DNA of 64,000 bases from Amoebophrya sp. A120 (GCA_905178155.1 CAJINV010000020.1:1116001-1180000), one strand, 5' to 3'. Counted from the stretch's first letter, positions 12,801 to 23,088 are shown. Notes: a model not told the origin generated them from the sequence alone. Program-made: numbers and translations.

Positions 12801-15800
12801 TTTTGCATTGTCATATGTACTCGCGCTGGAATACCGGGTTGATCTTCACGTAGAAAACCATTTCCGTCATGCACCAGATCCACAGAGGTGGATACATGAA
12901 GACCATGGAGTATCCACAGTAAATTTCCTGTACATGTACAAATGCGGTTTCTGCATGACAAAGCTTTCTTTTTAATTCTCTTCAGCATGACAAGTGGCAT
13001 GCTCCAAGTTGGTCGTGACGTTTGTGATGCATGTTGTACCTGTACAGGAAATTTGTAGTGCATATGGAGGTCACCGTGCGCATGCCGATCATCATCCCAA
13101 ACCAGTTCGCCATCACGGACACTCCGGAGGCATGTTCCCGTAGCACGCCTTCGCCGGTCTTGGTGTGATAGTACGGGGGGATGAGCATAGCGAGCATGAA
13201 GTCCATGATGAGCACGGCGATGTAGGTGACGACCTCCGTCCTCCAGCCGCTCACGAGCCGAATGCGCATCTCCCGCTTGAAGAGCCCCAGCACGTGCCAG
13301 GCGGTGCGGCGATTGGGCGCAATCTGTCGCACGTGCTCCGTGCGGGCAAACATCTGCTTCATCCACGCCCTCCTTCTCTCGCGAGTGAAGACACTGCCTT
13401 TCGACCACCTGTCACGAAAGACGCCGCTGCTCTTGCCCCCGCTGGTGTTTTCATCTCCCCCCTCTTCACCCTCGTCGGACTCGAACATGTTGGCGTCGGA
13501 TATCGGAAGAAAAAAGTGTTACAGTTACACACATAGTCTATGCAGGCCAAGCAAAACAGACAAGCTCTGTCATGCCGGATATGCATAGGGGCCTCGTTTC
13601 ATAGGTGTTTTCCCGTAGGATTTCTAGATTTCGTCAAGTTTTCTCTCTCATGCAGAGAAATTTGTGTTGCTGAACAATTCACTACAAATGTGTAACTGTA
13701 ACACTTTTTTCGTGTGATATCGGTTTGGCGTTTCGCAGTCTCTACCATGCGCTCCAAAGCCTCCGGGTCGTAGCCGTTTTCGTAGGTCATGTTTGCCAGG
13801 CGGGTCAGCTCGGCCATCCCGTTCTCCTTGTCCTCCGCAATCGTCTGCGTGATAAACAAGGCACGCTCGGACATGTTTTCCCCGGGTCCGAGCGCAACCT
13901 CCGCCACCTTCAATATGTTCTCGCGCAAGGTCCACTTGAGCGGCTCCTCCTTTGGCAGCTGCTGCTGGCCACTGCTTGTAGGACTAGCGTCCTCTTCCAC
14001 ATTCGCCAGTGCAGCAGGAGAGGCTGTCGCGGAAGTCGCCGACATTGCGGAGACTCGGCACTTATGCTTTGCAAAAGTATCGCTGTACTAGTATGAACAA
14101 TTGCAATACAAATTGTCTCAGCATCACAAATTTAATTTGTAATTCGAATTTACCTTCACAAGAACTGGATTTGTCATGCATAGCTGCAATTAGTCCGAGT
14201 ACGATGATTTTGCAATTCATAACGCTCGTGAAACCGTGCGTAGTCGCCAATACTTAGCTGCTCTTCTTCCTCACTGGTCAGACTGGTCACGTCCAAATCG
14301 TAGCTCTCTGAGTCCCGTAGCGGGTTGAGCTGGAGTAGCTGCTGCTGCTGCTGTTGCGAAGCGGCGGCCGAATCGCGGAGGACCACGCGGCTGAGCACGG
14401 TGTATCCTGTGCAAAGGTATCGCATTCGTATAAATGCAAGTCTTGCATTACAGATCTTTCTCTTTAGGCAAATCCGCATTACAAATTCTTATTTCTCATG
14501 CTGAAGAAACTTGTAATGCATTTAGTTTTAGACGAGTACGATACTTTTGCAATTCATACGGTGCTCTTTTCGGTGATGTCGTGTCCCTGTCCGCGAAGAC
14601 GCTTCCCGTAGTATTCCCCCTTGCCGTGGAACACCAGCTTGCCCTTGCACATGATCAAAGCCTATGCATTGCAAATATGTCTGGGCCTGGAAATTTGTGA
14701 TGCAAGGAAGGGAATAGTGAGCACACTATTATGCGCTCCCCAGCATGACAAGTTTTCGGTGGTTCAGAGTTGCGTACTCCGCATGAGAAACATGCCAGAC
14801 TAGCATGACAAATCTCGCAATCTCCCAGACCCAGGCATATTTGCTGTTCATAAAGCCCGGTCGAACTCGTCGAAGCAGTCCGTTCCGGGTTGGTGGATCG
14901 TGCAAATGATCATCACATTGATCGCCTTCGCGAGGTTGCGCATCTCTCGGATGAAAATCGTGGCGGTGAAGCAATTATGCATCGCAAATGTGCTGTCCGG
15001 GTCTGGAAGATGTTGAGTGCAAGTTTGTCATGCTTGTCTGGCAGGCGCGTGAGGACTCTTACATTTGTACTGCATAAGCCGGAACAGACCCCCTTGCCTG
15101 TCATGCAAAAACGCAGCTTGCCATGCGGAAAACGAAACTACACATTGCACCACCTCACGAACTTGTCAACATGCTTGGCTGCGCATTGCTGCAGTGCGCC
15201 TACCATTCCAATTCACAGATTTGCATCACAACTTTGACTGCTCTCAGACCCAGACGTATTATTTGCATTTGATAGGAGTCCAGCCCGGAGTACCAAACGA
15301 AAAAATCCACCACAGCCAAAATTTCAAAATTTTTCATGAGCGGGTCGACGTGCAGGCCCGACGTCGACGGCTCGTCGCGTTGGAAATGACATACATCAGC
15401 AGACGGCAGGCAGCGGTAGGGCGCGGGCAGCGGGTTCTCTGGAATGCGCGTCTCCGCGTTGCTCTTCGGCGCGTTGTCTTGCAGGGGAAAAAGGACGCAT
15501 TGCCCTTCATGGGCGACATGATGCGGGAGTGTCTGGACAAGGATGCGACGAAAGGGCTAGGGAAGCGGTTTTTTCTTCTTCTACTCTAATGCACTGCCTC
15601 AAGAGGTTCCTGGCCGGTTCGGGGAAACCTTCGGCCAGATTTTTTGGGCAACCCGTTTGAGGTGGTGCCCCAACGGGGTGCTCCAACGGGGTGCTCTGTG
15701 CTGCTGTGGCGGATTTTTGGGGGAAGGCCATAGCATCGGCGGAAGGGTTCCCCAAAAATCCGCCACAGCAGCACCGGACACCCCCTGAAGGTGTGCACTT

Positions 15801-18800
15801 GTCTGGTGTGGCGGATTTTTGGGGAAGCTGCTGGCCCGTAAGGCCGAAGGCGGGAAAACCGCACCTGGCAGCCTCTGGGGGCCGCATCGTTTTTCTGTCT
15901 GGCACCCTTCTATCGCCCTAATCGGAAGGGCTACAGGCCCCTCGCACTTCCCGCGCTTTTTGACCGTGGTAAGTTTCTTAAATTTGACAGGCCGCCATTA
16001 TTTCGGCAGCGCAGCGTTGATTGGGGAGGTCGTCTGCAGGTCCAGTCCCCCGCAATCCTCGCTCCGGCCAGGGGACACGCAGGAGACCAAGAGTGCTCCA
16101 GCTCGAGCACCCGCAGCTGCCAGCCCAATCGGAAAAGAAAAATTTTGAAATCTTGGCTGTGGTGGATTTTTTCGGTTGGTACGGAGGTGGGCTCGTCCAT
16201 GAGAAGGATGAGTGGCTGCCCGATGATTTCCAGCGCCGCGGACGTGCGGCGCTTTATCATGCGAAAAAAGTGTTTCACTGTAAGGCTTTTGCAGGTTTTG
16301 CATCACAGGTTTGCTCTACATGACGGAGAAAATTTGCTATGCAAGGTTCATCCTAATGAAAAACACAGCCAAAAATCCACTCTCTTGCATGCGCAGCAAG
16401 ACAAACAGTTTCAGTTGTAAGACGCATTTTGTGCATTACAACTTTACAGTGAAACAGTTTTTTCTTTCGATACGCTTCTGCCCTCCGCTGATGCCCTTCT
16501 TGCCCATCCCGTCCCCAATAATCACGTCCTTGCACACGTCCAGCCGGATATCAAACAAAAAAGTGCTAACGTTAACGGTTTTGGGGCATTGCAGTCATGC
16601 ATGACAAATTTTCGCTATCATACATGCTATGCAATACAAGTTTAGGAATCATTTCTCGTGCATTCCTGCATGCCAAATTCCGTTAACCGTAACGTTAACA
16701 CTTTTTCCTGTGATACCGGAGTTCGCGGAGCACGTCGTGCACCTTTTTCACCCGTGCCTCCACGTTCAGGTGCGGCAGCCGCATGGCGGCCGCGAAATCC
16801 ACACATTCGAACACCGTCTATCCACGAAAAAAACTGTGTGAGTGTAGGTGTCTTGGAGTGACAGCATGACAAATTTGCCCTGCATGATAGAGAAAACTTG
16901 TCATGCATGGCTTGTAAGGGAAAACACACATGGATGGAAAGAGGACTTCATGGTTGCCTGGCATGACAGGCGTAATTCTCTTGCATGTTCTGCATTACAG
17001 AGTTACACTTACACAGTTTTTTTCTTGGATACCGTCTCAGTGGCGATCAATTGGTCGTCCTGGTACACGTATCCACAGTGAAAGTACTATCGCACCCGTA
17101 CTGATGCGAGTCATGCATGACAGATCCACTTTTGTACCTGATCTAGCATGACAATTAACTGTAACTGTGCTTTTGTTCTTGGCCAAATTCGTCATGCAAT
17201 TCATGTACGATATTACTTTTGCAATGCGTAACACGTACCCGGCAATCCGCTGCAACTCCAGGTCGCTGGTGGGCTCCCCGTTCAAGAGGATGCGGCCGCT
17301 CAGACCGAGCCTCCCGCTCTCGCCACCCGCCTGCTTCCACTGCACGCGGCCCGACAGCGCATTCAGCAGTGTGGTCTTGCCGCACCCGGAGGAGCCCAGG
17401 ATGGCGGCAACCTCGCCCGACCGGAACACGCAGTTGATGTCGGACAGAAGATCCAGCTCCCGCGGCCGCCCAGACGCGTCGGGCGGCGCTTGCACCCGGA
17501 AGGACACGTTTTCCAAGGCGATCCAGGATGGCGGCGTGGCTATCCTGAGTAAAAACGTCCCCGTCCCGGAGTTGTCATGCAGATATGCGATTACAGAAAG
17601 ATTTGTAATGCGCATCTCCATGGCAGGCATATCCAGTCGTGTTTGGAAATTTGTAATGCTGTAAACACCATGACTAGATCGATTTGTGTTGCGGCTGTAC
17701 TTGCTAAACTGCACTTACAATACAGAGACGAACTTGTCATGCTTGACTCCCAACACTTCTCGTCTTGTGTTGCGAGATCCCCATCTTGACTCTGGGGTCG
17801 TGGCGACGTTTTTACATAGGATAGTGGCTTCCGTTTCCTTTTCCGCCTCCTCTTGCTCCGACCGCAGCCGTATCAAATGCAAATATGTCTGGGTCTCGAA
17901 ACTTGTGATGCAAGTCAGCAAACCATGCGCACACTGTAATGCACTGCGAAGCATGGCAAGTTTTTCCGTTGTTCTGCGTATGCGTTGCGTATTCCGCATT
18001 GGAAATTGCGTTTTTGCATGACAGGCGAGAGGTGCTCTTTGCGGCCACGCAACACAGAGCTCAGAGTCGTACCAGACTAGCATGACAAATCCCGAAATCA
18101 TCCAGACCCAGACACATTTGCAGTTGATAAGCCGCGCGCGACCTTCCTCCGTGACAAAGTCCGTCCAAAAGGCCCACTTGGTGCTATGAGAGTGCACAAC
18201 ATCTTCCCCTCCCGCTCATTTGTCATGCAAAATCCCAAATCCAGGCTGTGCCTCTTGGCACTGTTTGCATGACAAGTTCTGGTAGCCCCAATAGCACTAG
18301 TGCACTTCGGTGTAAATTTGTCATGCAAAACCGGCATTCTTGCTGATGCTTGTATTGCTGTTCATGCTATACATAGATACAGATCTTCATGAGGGGGAGG
18401 GGGAGTTATGCACTGTCATATGTGCGCGTGCCCTTGTACAGATCCTTGCCGCGACTCTCGCTCTATGCATTGCAAATATCCCTGGAGGTCTGGAAGGATG
18501 CGACTTGTGATGCTGGATTTGGATTCTACATATAAATCTGTACTGCATGAACAGCAAAAGAGGTCCAGTTTTCGCCACGGCGAGAGGGCATTTCTAATGC
18601 AGCTAAGGCATCAGGAAGCCCTCGCAAAATCTGTGATGCTAGGGCATGCATCCCAGACCTCAGGAGTGGTCATGCAAAACGTGCATGACAAACCTTGCAC
18701 CCTTGCTTCGTCCAGACCCAGATGACATATTTGCATTTGATACGCTCACGGGTAGCAGACAGGAACCCAGCGTGACCACGTACATGCCGAAACACACCAG

Positions 18801-21800
18801 CAGCAGGGCCATGCAGATGTAGAACGCGTACTTGCCGCAGTTGACCACCGGGTCCTTGGTCATCATGCTGGAGGGGAACAGGTCGCATTCGTCAAACGAG
18901 TAGTTGGCAAACATTTTCACCATTTTCGCCCGCTTGTGGTCTTTTAGAAGACTCTTAAACAGGGACACCGTGGAGGGGTCCCGCATTTGGTGCCGCATCA
19001 GAGCGTATCCAGTGCAAATCTGTCTGAGTCTGAAAATGAGTGCAGGAGTTTGACATGTCAGATTTTGGATGCCCCGCGAGAACTGGCATGTAGGGCGTAG
19101 CATCACAGACTTCGTAAGAAAGGGCTTTGCGATGCATATCCCGCATGAGAAAGACCACACTTCAAGAGGTAAAAATTACCAAGATGAGTTATTTGAATTG
19201 AATGAATAAGAAAATTTGCAAACAGAAGGCGCAGCGTGGCGCCGACAACAATGATCAGCAGATATGTTGGACGGGATCAATTCGCCGAGAAGTAGTCAGC
19301 GAGCGGACGCGTCTCCGACATACATTTGCTTGTGCGCCGGATCTCCAGCTGAGTTTTTTACTGGGCGCGAGCGCCGAGTAGGGGAGGTCGCTTCTTACGC
19401 TTTCACACAAGAATGCGGCTCGGCGAGAAAAGCCGCAAGCCAATGGCCCAAACAGAATTAATTCGGGCCTGAATTAAATCCGCCACCACAGGCCTCACCC
19501 CGGGGCCCACGGGGGGGGAAAAATAAAAAAATCTCACTGGGCGGGAAAAAAATTCGTTTTTCCCGCCCGGAAAAAAACGAATTAAACGAATTAATCGAAA
19601 AAAAACGCGCCCAAAAAATTTGACAGGGAAATCACACATGAAATCCTGACCCAGCCCGCGGGGCCGGACCCGGAAATTAATTATTTTTAATTCCCCCTCC
19701 TGGGAGATTTTTTTTTCGATTTAATTCGAATTGATTCCGCCCCTGCTGGGCCAAAATTAAATCCGACTCAAGGGCCAGGTTTGAATCAGGCCAAATTTTA
19801 CTCGGTGCGTGGGGCCCTGTTTTTCCGGGGATGGTTTTCGTCTGGAGAAAACGCGAGTCTCCGTCGCGTCAGCATGCAGCTCCAGCAGCCATCACATCAT
19901 CTGCGAGGGAGCTTGTGCAGGCCGGGCAAAACACCAACAGAAGCAAAGGACCACAACCCCAAACAATGATGTCAACCGCTGAGCATATCAAGTCGCGCCT
20001 CCAGGTTCTGCAGCTGCAAAAAAAAAATAATTCATTTAAATGGATTAACTCATCTTGGTATTTGGACCACATAACACACTCCACCAGCATGGCCAAATAT
20101 ACTTAATGGGCATCTTCTTGTGCTAGCCTCGCAAGACAAATTTTTCTGTGATCTGTGGGACGCATCACAAGTTGCATTCTGCCAGACCCAGACATTTTTG
20201 AAATGCATAGCCCGACCACCATTTCCATCTCGGACTTGTTCAAGGAGCTAGCAGTGTCGCGACCGAGGTATGAGAGTGCACAACTTTCATCTCTCCCCCT
20301 CATTTGTATTGCATAAACAGCAATACAAACACCAATACATGTGGACGCTGCGCATAACAAATTGATACGCGGCTGAGTGTAGCACCACTGTTTGGGCCTT
20401 CAGAATTTGTAATGCAAACAGCGCCACATCAAGGCAGCAACTGGACTTGGGGTTTTGCATTTACAGATAGTGGGGAGGGGGAGTTGTGCACTCTCATACC
20501 AGGCCGAGCATGTCCACCAGGTCGCGGGTCATTGCTGCACTGGAATTGGTCGAGTTCATTTGGTCCACGAAAATGTCAAGCGCGGACCTGGTGCCGTTCT
20601 GAAAGCCCTCTCTGGACGAGGATTCCTGGCGGTTCGGACCCGCTACGGTGTGGCCGACCGCTAGCAGCCTCTGTCCCAGGGAAGAATCGTAAATGGCGTC
20701 GTGCAGCTGGTGCCCCTGTCCGCGCAGCTCGGTGGTGTTTACCACGGACCGGGCCTCGTCCAGAGCTTGATCCGCTCCGTGCTGTCCAGACCGCCGCGCC
20801 ATGTTGATGGTGTCCACATCTGCAGAAGGATCAGCGCCCCCCGCCGTCGTGTTGTAGTTCCGTATCGCAGAGGCAAGTGGCATGGCGTACCGATTCCACA
20901 AGTGCATGCCTGAGTTCTCGTCGCCCAGTGGAGCCGTCCCAGATGAAGAAGCAGGCTCATCATCTTGCGCAGCAGCCGCGCGGCGTTCCTCCTGCCGGCG
21001 GATCTGCCGCGAGGCGCCCTCGTTCAGCATGTGGTTGTCCGGAGGGAGCGTGACGTACTCGTATTGTTTGTGGTCCGCGTTCTCCTGGTCCTGCCCGTGT
21101 TGTTGTTGCTGTGCCGACTTAGCGGAGGCACGGTTCGACACTTGCTCGTGTACGACCGCGGGAGCGGCTTCACGCAGCTGCTGGACCCAGCCACGTTCAT
21201 TCTATGAGAGTGCACAATTCCCCCTCCTGCCCCTCATTTGTAATGCAAAATACCCAATCCACCCTGTGCCTCTTGGCACGTTTTGCATGACAAGTTCTGG
21301 AAGCCCAAATCGCACTACACTCCTTCGCAAATTTGTCATGCAAAACCTGCATTGTTCTTGCTGGCACTTGTATTGCCATGCATGCTATACAAATGAGGGG
21401 GAGGGGGACGAGTTGTGCACTGTCATACATTCGGACTCGGACTCACAGTCACCCCGTTCTGCTGGTCATGCTGCCCATCCTGTTCTTTTCCTTGTTCGCT
21501 ACTTTCTTGCGGTCGCGGTGCGCCACTCGATGTCATCAACGCCTCTTGTTGATGTTCTGGCGCCGGCGGAGGTGCAGCTGCAGCAGAAGTAGCCTGGTTG
21601 CTGCTAGTCGTGGAAGTGGCATTTGAAGCAGGCGACGCACCGTGCACGACGTTTCCAGACGTGGAATGGCCCGTCCTCGCGGTTTTTTCGGTAAATGCGC
21701 TAGCGGTCTTCACAATGTCGTCGTCGTGGTCAGCAAAACTTTTCTCGTCCTGCTCCTGTGCAACCACCTCTCCAAAGGCATCCACCACAGCCGTCAACTT

Positions 21801-22040
21801 TGACGCATTGTCTACGTAGTCGTCGCCTTCCGCTTCTCCGTCTGCCTCCTCGGAGTAATAGGTAGAGTCCTGGTAATTACTATGGACTTCATCTGCCCGC
21901 TGCTCACCTTCTTGTGGACCACGATGAACTACACTGCGGCACAAATAACTTGGGAAGCTGCACGACAAGCCGCCAAAGGACAGCGCGACTAGCTTGCGGC
22001 GCAGCAACATGGGAGTTCTTGTCAGAGTCCTCATCCTCAT
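9838..22040 (-). CDS. ABCG (White/WBC) half-transporter with extended N-terminus, 26 exons
   Basis: ATP-driven membrane exporter of the ABCG family, about 1,650 residues. Exons (minus order, approximate): 22040-21428, 21202-20499, 20268-20210, 19005-18743, 18463-18421, 18184-18130, 17870-17824, 17540-17231, 17069-17032, 16818-16716, 16549-16473, 16254-16182, 15290-15275, 14975-14853, 14662-14559, 14402-14222, 14062-13720, 13500-13065, 12910-12816, 12589-12264, 12040-11987, 11829-11775, 11606-10827, 10573-10513, 10280-10213, 10014-9838. All 25 introns are introners. Order of parts: Ser/Gln-rich N-terminus of about 440 residues, one helix (AFYICMALLLVCFGMYVV), the nucleotide-binding domain, then the ABC2 membrane domain. 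The binding domain shows Walker A GSSGCGKTTLL, Q-loop GYVYQDDQL, signature ISGGQKRRTS, Walker B LILLMDEPTS plus GLDS, and H-loop ICTIHQPGTD. The membrane domain includes FKREMRIRLVSGWRTE, YQSIAYSFSKFCMEAMLF and a final helix ending AWYFIHK. A low-complexity loop of about 260 residues sits before the last helix. Reverse order (binding domain first) is the ABCG hallmark. An N-terminal region with its own helix resembles the plant ABCG24/28 type. Substrate unknown. Confidence 0.9.
10020..10212 (-). mobile_element. introner, family J
   Basis: About 193 bp, starting TATCCACAGCAAGTTTCC. The far end carries a matching GGGAAATTTG. The flanks are ctacg and ctgca, an imperfect TSD. Removal joins CSLQ to SSVGEVTEE near the ABCG C-terminus. 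Here the transcript boundaries also read GT...AG. Confidence 0.75.
10281..10512 (-). mobile_element. introner, family D
   Basis: 232 bp, ends TATGCAAGAAAA and its inverse, exact TSD ccagg (10276-10280, 10513-10517). Removal gives TNHAWAEAKIKDLFW in the ABCG protein. Confidence 0.85.
10574..10826 (-). mobile_element. introner, family E
   Basis: 253 bp with TIR AAAAATGTCTGGGTCTGG, exact TSD caccc (10569-10573, 10827-10831). It lies at the end of the ABCG low-complexity loop exon. Confidence 0.85.
11607..11774 (-). mobile_element. introner, family A
   Basis: About 168 bp starting TATGCATTGCAAAAGTA and ending with the inverse TACTTTTGCACTGGATA. The TSD is not clean, so boundaries are within a few bases. 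Inside the ABCG gene. Confidence 0.75.
11830..11986 (-). mobile_element. introner, family A
   Basis: 157 bp, exact TSD ccgcg (11825-11829, 11987-11991), ends TATGCATTGCAAACG and CTTTTGCACAGGATA inverse. Removal gives DQLRGLRERVHDFSN in ABCG. Confidence 0.85.
12041..12263 (-). mobile_element. introner, family D
   Basis: 223 bp, TIR core ACTGTGTAAG, exact TSD aactc (12036-12040, 12264-12268). Splits the ABCG membrane domain just after the PFQWS segment. Confidence 0.85.
12590..12815 (-). mobile_element. introner, family F
   Basis: 226 bp, ends TATGACAGTGCACAAC with adjoining G/C tracts, exact TSD tgtac (12585-12589, 12816-12820). Removal gives PVFQREYSGHTYQSI in the ABCG membrane domain. Confidence 0.85.
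12911..13064 (-). mobile_element. introner, family J
   Basis: 154 bp, TIR core TAAATTTCCTGTACA, exact TSD tggag (12906-12910, 13065-13069). Removal gives MRTVTSMVFMYPPL in ABCG. Confidence 0.85.
13501..13719 (-). mobile_element. introner, family B
   Basis: About 219 bp with near-perfect TIR AAAAAGTGTTACAGTTACAC. The flanks share only cgg, so the ends are approximate. Lies between the ABCG linker and membrane domain. Confidence 0.8.
14063..14221 (-). mobile_element. introner, family A
   Basis: About 159 bp, starts TATGCTTTGCAAAAG and ends TTTTGCAATTCATA inverse. TSD imperfect. Removal joins ARFHER to CRVSAMSAT in the ABCG linker. Confidence 0.8.
14403..14558 (-). mobile_element. introner, family A
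   Basis: 156 bp, exact TSD cggtg (14398-14402, 14559-14563), TIR with TGCAAAAGTATCG. Lies after HDITEKSTV in ABCG. Confidence 0.85.
14663..14852 (-). mobile_element. introner, family E
   Basis: 190 bp, exact TSD aagcc (14658-14662, 14853-14857), TIR GTCTGGGCCTGG. Removal gives FDEFDRALIMCKGKL, just after the ABC H-loop. Confidence 0.85.
14976..15274 (-). mobile_element. introner, family E
   Basis: 299 bp with family E ends (GTCCGGGTCTGG and inverse). No clean TSD, so boundaries are approximate. It follows the 16-nt exon that encodes GLDS of the ABC Walker B/D-loop. Confidence 0.8.
15291..16181 (-). mobile_element. large introner, singleton family K
   Basis: 891 bp, the longest single introner. 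The two ends are inverted repeats of about 45 bp with few mismatches (TACCAAACGAAAAAATCC at the left). Exact TSD cggag (15286-15290, 16182-16186). Removal rejoins MDEPTS to GLDS, the Walker B/D-loop of the ABC domain. The interior holds a strong hairpin (15698-15774). No convincing ORF or transposase was seen inside. Confidence 0.85.
15698..15774. repeat. 25-bp perfect hairpin inside introner K
   Basis: Arms 15698-15722 and 15750-15774 are exact inverse copies containing GGCGGATTTTTGGGG. A third partial copy in the same orientation as the first lies near 15806-15826. Confidence 0.9.
16255..16472 (-). mobile_element. introner, family G
   Basis: 218 bp, TIR core GTTTCACTGT, exact TSD cgctt (16250-16254, 16473-16477). 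Removal restores the ABC signature ISGGQKRRTS with no extra residue. Confidence 0.9.
16550..16715 (-). mobile_element. introner, family C
   Basis: 166 bp, TIR core GTTAACGTTA, exact TSD ccgga (16545-16549, 16716-16720). Removal gives VLRELRLDVCKDVIIG in ABCG. Confidence 0.9.
16819..17031 (-). mobile_element. introner, family D
   Basis: 213 bp, TIR core ACTGTGTGAGTGTA, exact TSD ccgtc (16814-16818, 17032-17036). Removal gives LIATETVFECVDFAAAM in ABCG. Confidence 0.9.
17070..17230 (-). mobile_element. introner, family A (divergent)
   Basis: 161 bp, exact TSD acacg (17065-17069, 17231-17235). The ends are a degenerate A-type TIR. Removal restores the ABC Q-loop GYVYQDDQL precisely. Confidence 0.85.
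17541..17823 (-). mobile_element. introner, family I
   Basis: 283 bp, ends TATCCTGAGTAAAAACGTC and a degraded inverse, exact TSD gtggc (17536-17540, 17824-17828). Removal gives ETEATPPSWIALENVSF at the start of the ABC domain. Confidence 0.85.
17871..18129 (-). mobile_element. introner, family E
   Basis: 259 bp, TIR CAAATATGTCTGGGTCT, exact TSD agccg (17866-17870, 18130-18134). Inside ABCG. Confidence 0.85.
18185..18420 (-). mobile_element. introner, family F
   Basis: 236 bp, ends TATGAGAGTGCACAAC and inverse with a GGGGGAGGGGGAG tract, TSD of 4 bp (gtgc). Inside ABCG. Confidence 0.8.
18464..18742 (-). mobile_element. introner, family E
   Basis: 279 bp, family E ends, exact TSD cgctc (18459-18463, 18743-18747). 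Inside ABCG, after the N-terminal helix. Confidence 0.85.
19006..20209 (-). mobile_element. introner, family E, interrupted by a nested element
   Basis: 1,204 bp between a family E left end (AATCTGTCTGAGTCTG) and right end (CCAGACCCAGACATTTTTG). Family E copies here are normally 190-300 bp; the extra 0.9 kb is a separate inserted element (19170-20075). Outer TSD unclear. It lies between ABCG segments ending EMEMVVG and starting LMRHQMRDPS. Confidence 0.75.
19170..20075. mobile_element. TIR element nested in an introner
   Basis: About 0.9 kb with imperfect terminal inverted repeats of about 35-40 bp; both ends share ACCAAGATGAGTTA, and the repeat inward is AT-rich. Possible target duplication accaca outside the ends. 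The interior has GC blocks, homopurine runs and GAATTAAACGAATTAATCG-like AT sequence. No ORF with recognisable transposase motifs, so a non-autonomous element is likely. Confidence 0.6.
20269..20498 (-). mobile_element. introner, family F
   Basis: 230 bp, ends TATGAGAGTGCACAAC and exact inverse, imperfect TSD (cgagg/ccagg). Inside the ABCG N-terminal region. Confidence 0.85.
21203..21427 (-). mobile_element. introner, family F
   Basis: 225 bp, family F ends, exact TSD cattc (21198-21202, 21428-21432). First intron of the ABCG gene. Confidence 0.9.
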
Positions 22041-23088
22041 GTGAAGTTGGTAATTGTACTGGCGTGTAGCACGTGGAACAATATTAGTAGTTTGTTCATT
22101 GACTTTCTCTTTACAACATCGATTGCTGTTTTCCTTTTTTATTTATCATTCCTCAACCTCAACTAGAACTACATTTCATGGGAATGAAGACGAATATTTT
22201 TCATTTCCGGCGGCATGCGGTCGTCTTGACTTTTCTTGACATGCTTTCGCGATCTGACGAACGACCCGCCCAGGTAAACGAATCGAGCATCTGTTGTCTA
22301 CTTCTAGTGTGGCTCTATATTGAGTTGTCCCAGCACTATTAAATCGACCTTGCTTATTGCGATCATGACCAACATACGAGCCCGATTGTACAACTATCGA
22401 AAACGACTACACATCGATCACGTCTCACAGAACGAAAATGCTAGTACTTGTTTTGTACGAAGGTACTTACTACATTATTTTGCAATAACATTGCTCACAG
22501 TTGTCACACTCCGTCGACCTTCGCTTGTTGAGTAATAAATAATCTCGACCGATAGAGATAGTAACGAGTTCGATTTCGACTGCAATTTGGATAAATCACA
22601 CGAAAAGGTGCTGGACAAGCAGGGTACAGCCGTTTCGATTTTTTCATGAGTCGATGCCGAAGAATCTTTATTTTGTCTTCTTTGTGTGTATTTGGCTCTG
22701 AAAATTATCATACAAGGACCACGACCAGACCCTCATGAAGGTACTAAAGAGAAGAAGAACACGGTTGTAGCCCTACGAAATAAGAAAAGCAAGCGAAAAT
22801 TATTCGCAGCCATAATTAATGCCATTGCAACGATGTGTACGCTTGCAGAAGCAGGCTCGTCATCTTATGTCTTCTGCTGCCAGCAAACAACTGACACCGG
22901 GTCAGCCCGAGTACGTATGGGGGCACGGCCCGCTTCGTAACAGTTTATGAACCATCCAAAGCGATATGCTTTTGTAGAAGTTCCAGCCGTAGCAGGAGGC
23001 TCTCAAGCTCTGCATCCTGAACACCACCGGTGCTGTTCATTTCACGTGCCGCCTCGTCGTCTTTTCGGTTCTCTATTTGCCGTTCTAA
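22041..23088. other. intergenic region
   Basis: About 1 kb between the ABCG start codon and the next gene's stop. It is AT-rich from 22280 to 22820. No gene or introner seen. It probably holds the ABCG promoter. Confidence 0.4.

Noticed and set aside
15507-15905. ORFs inside introner K as a possible transposase
   Set aside because: They follow inverted repeats, lack DDE or other catalytic motifs and overlap in several frames.
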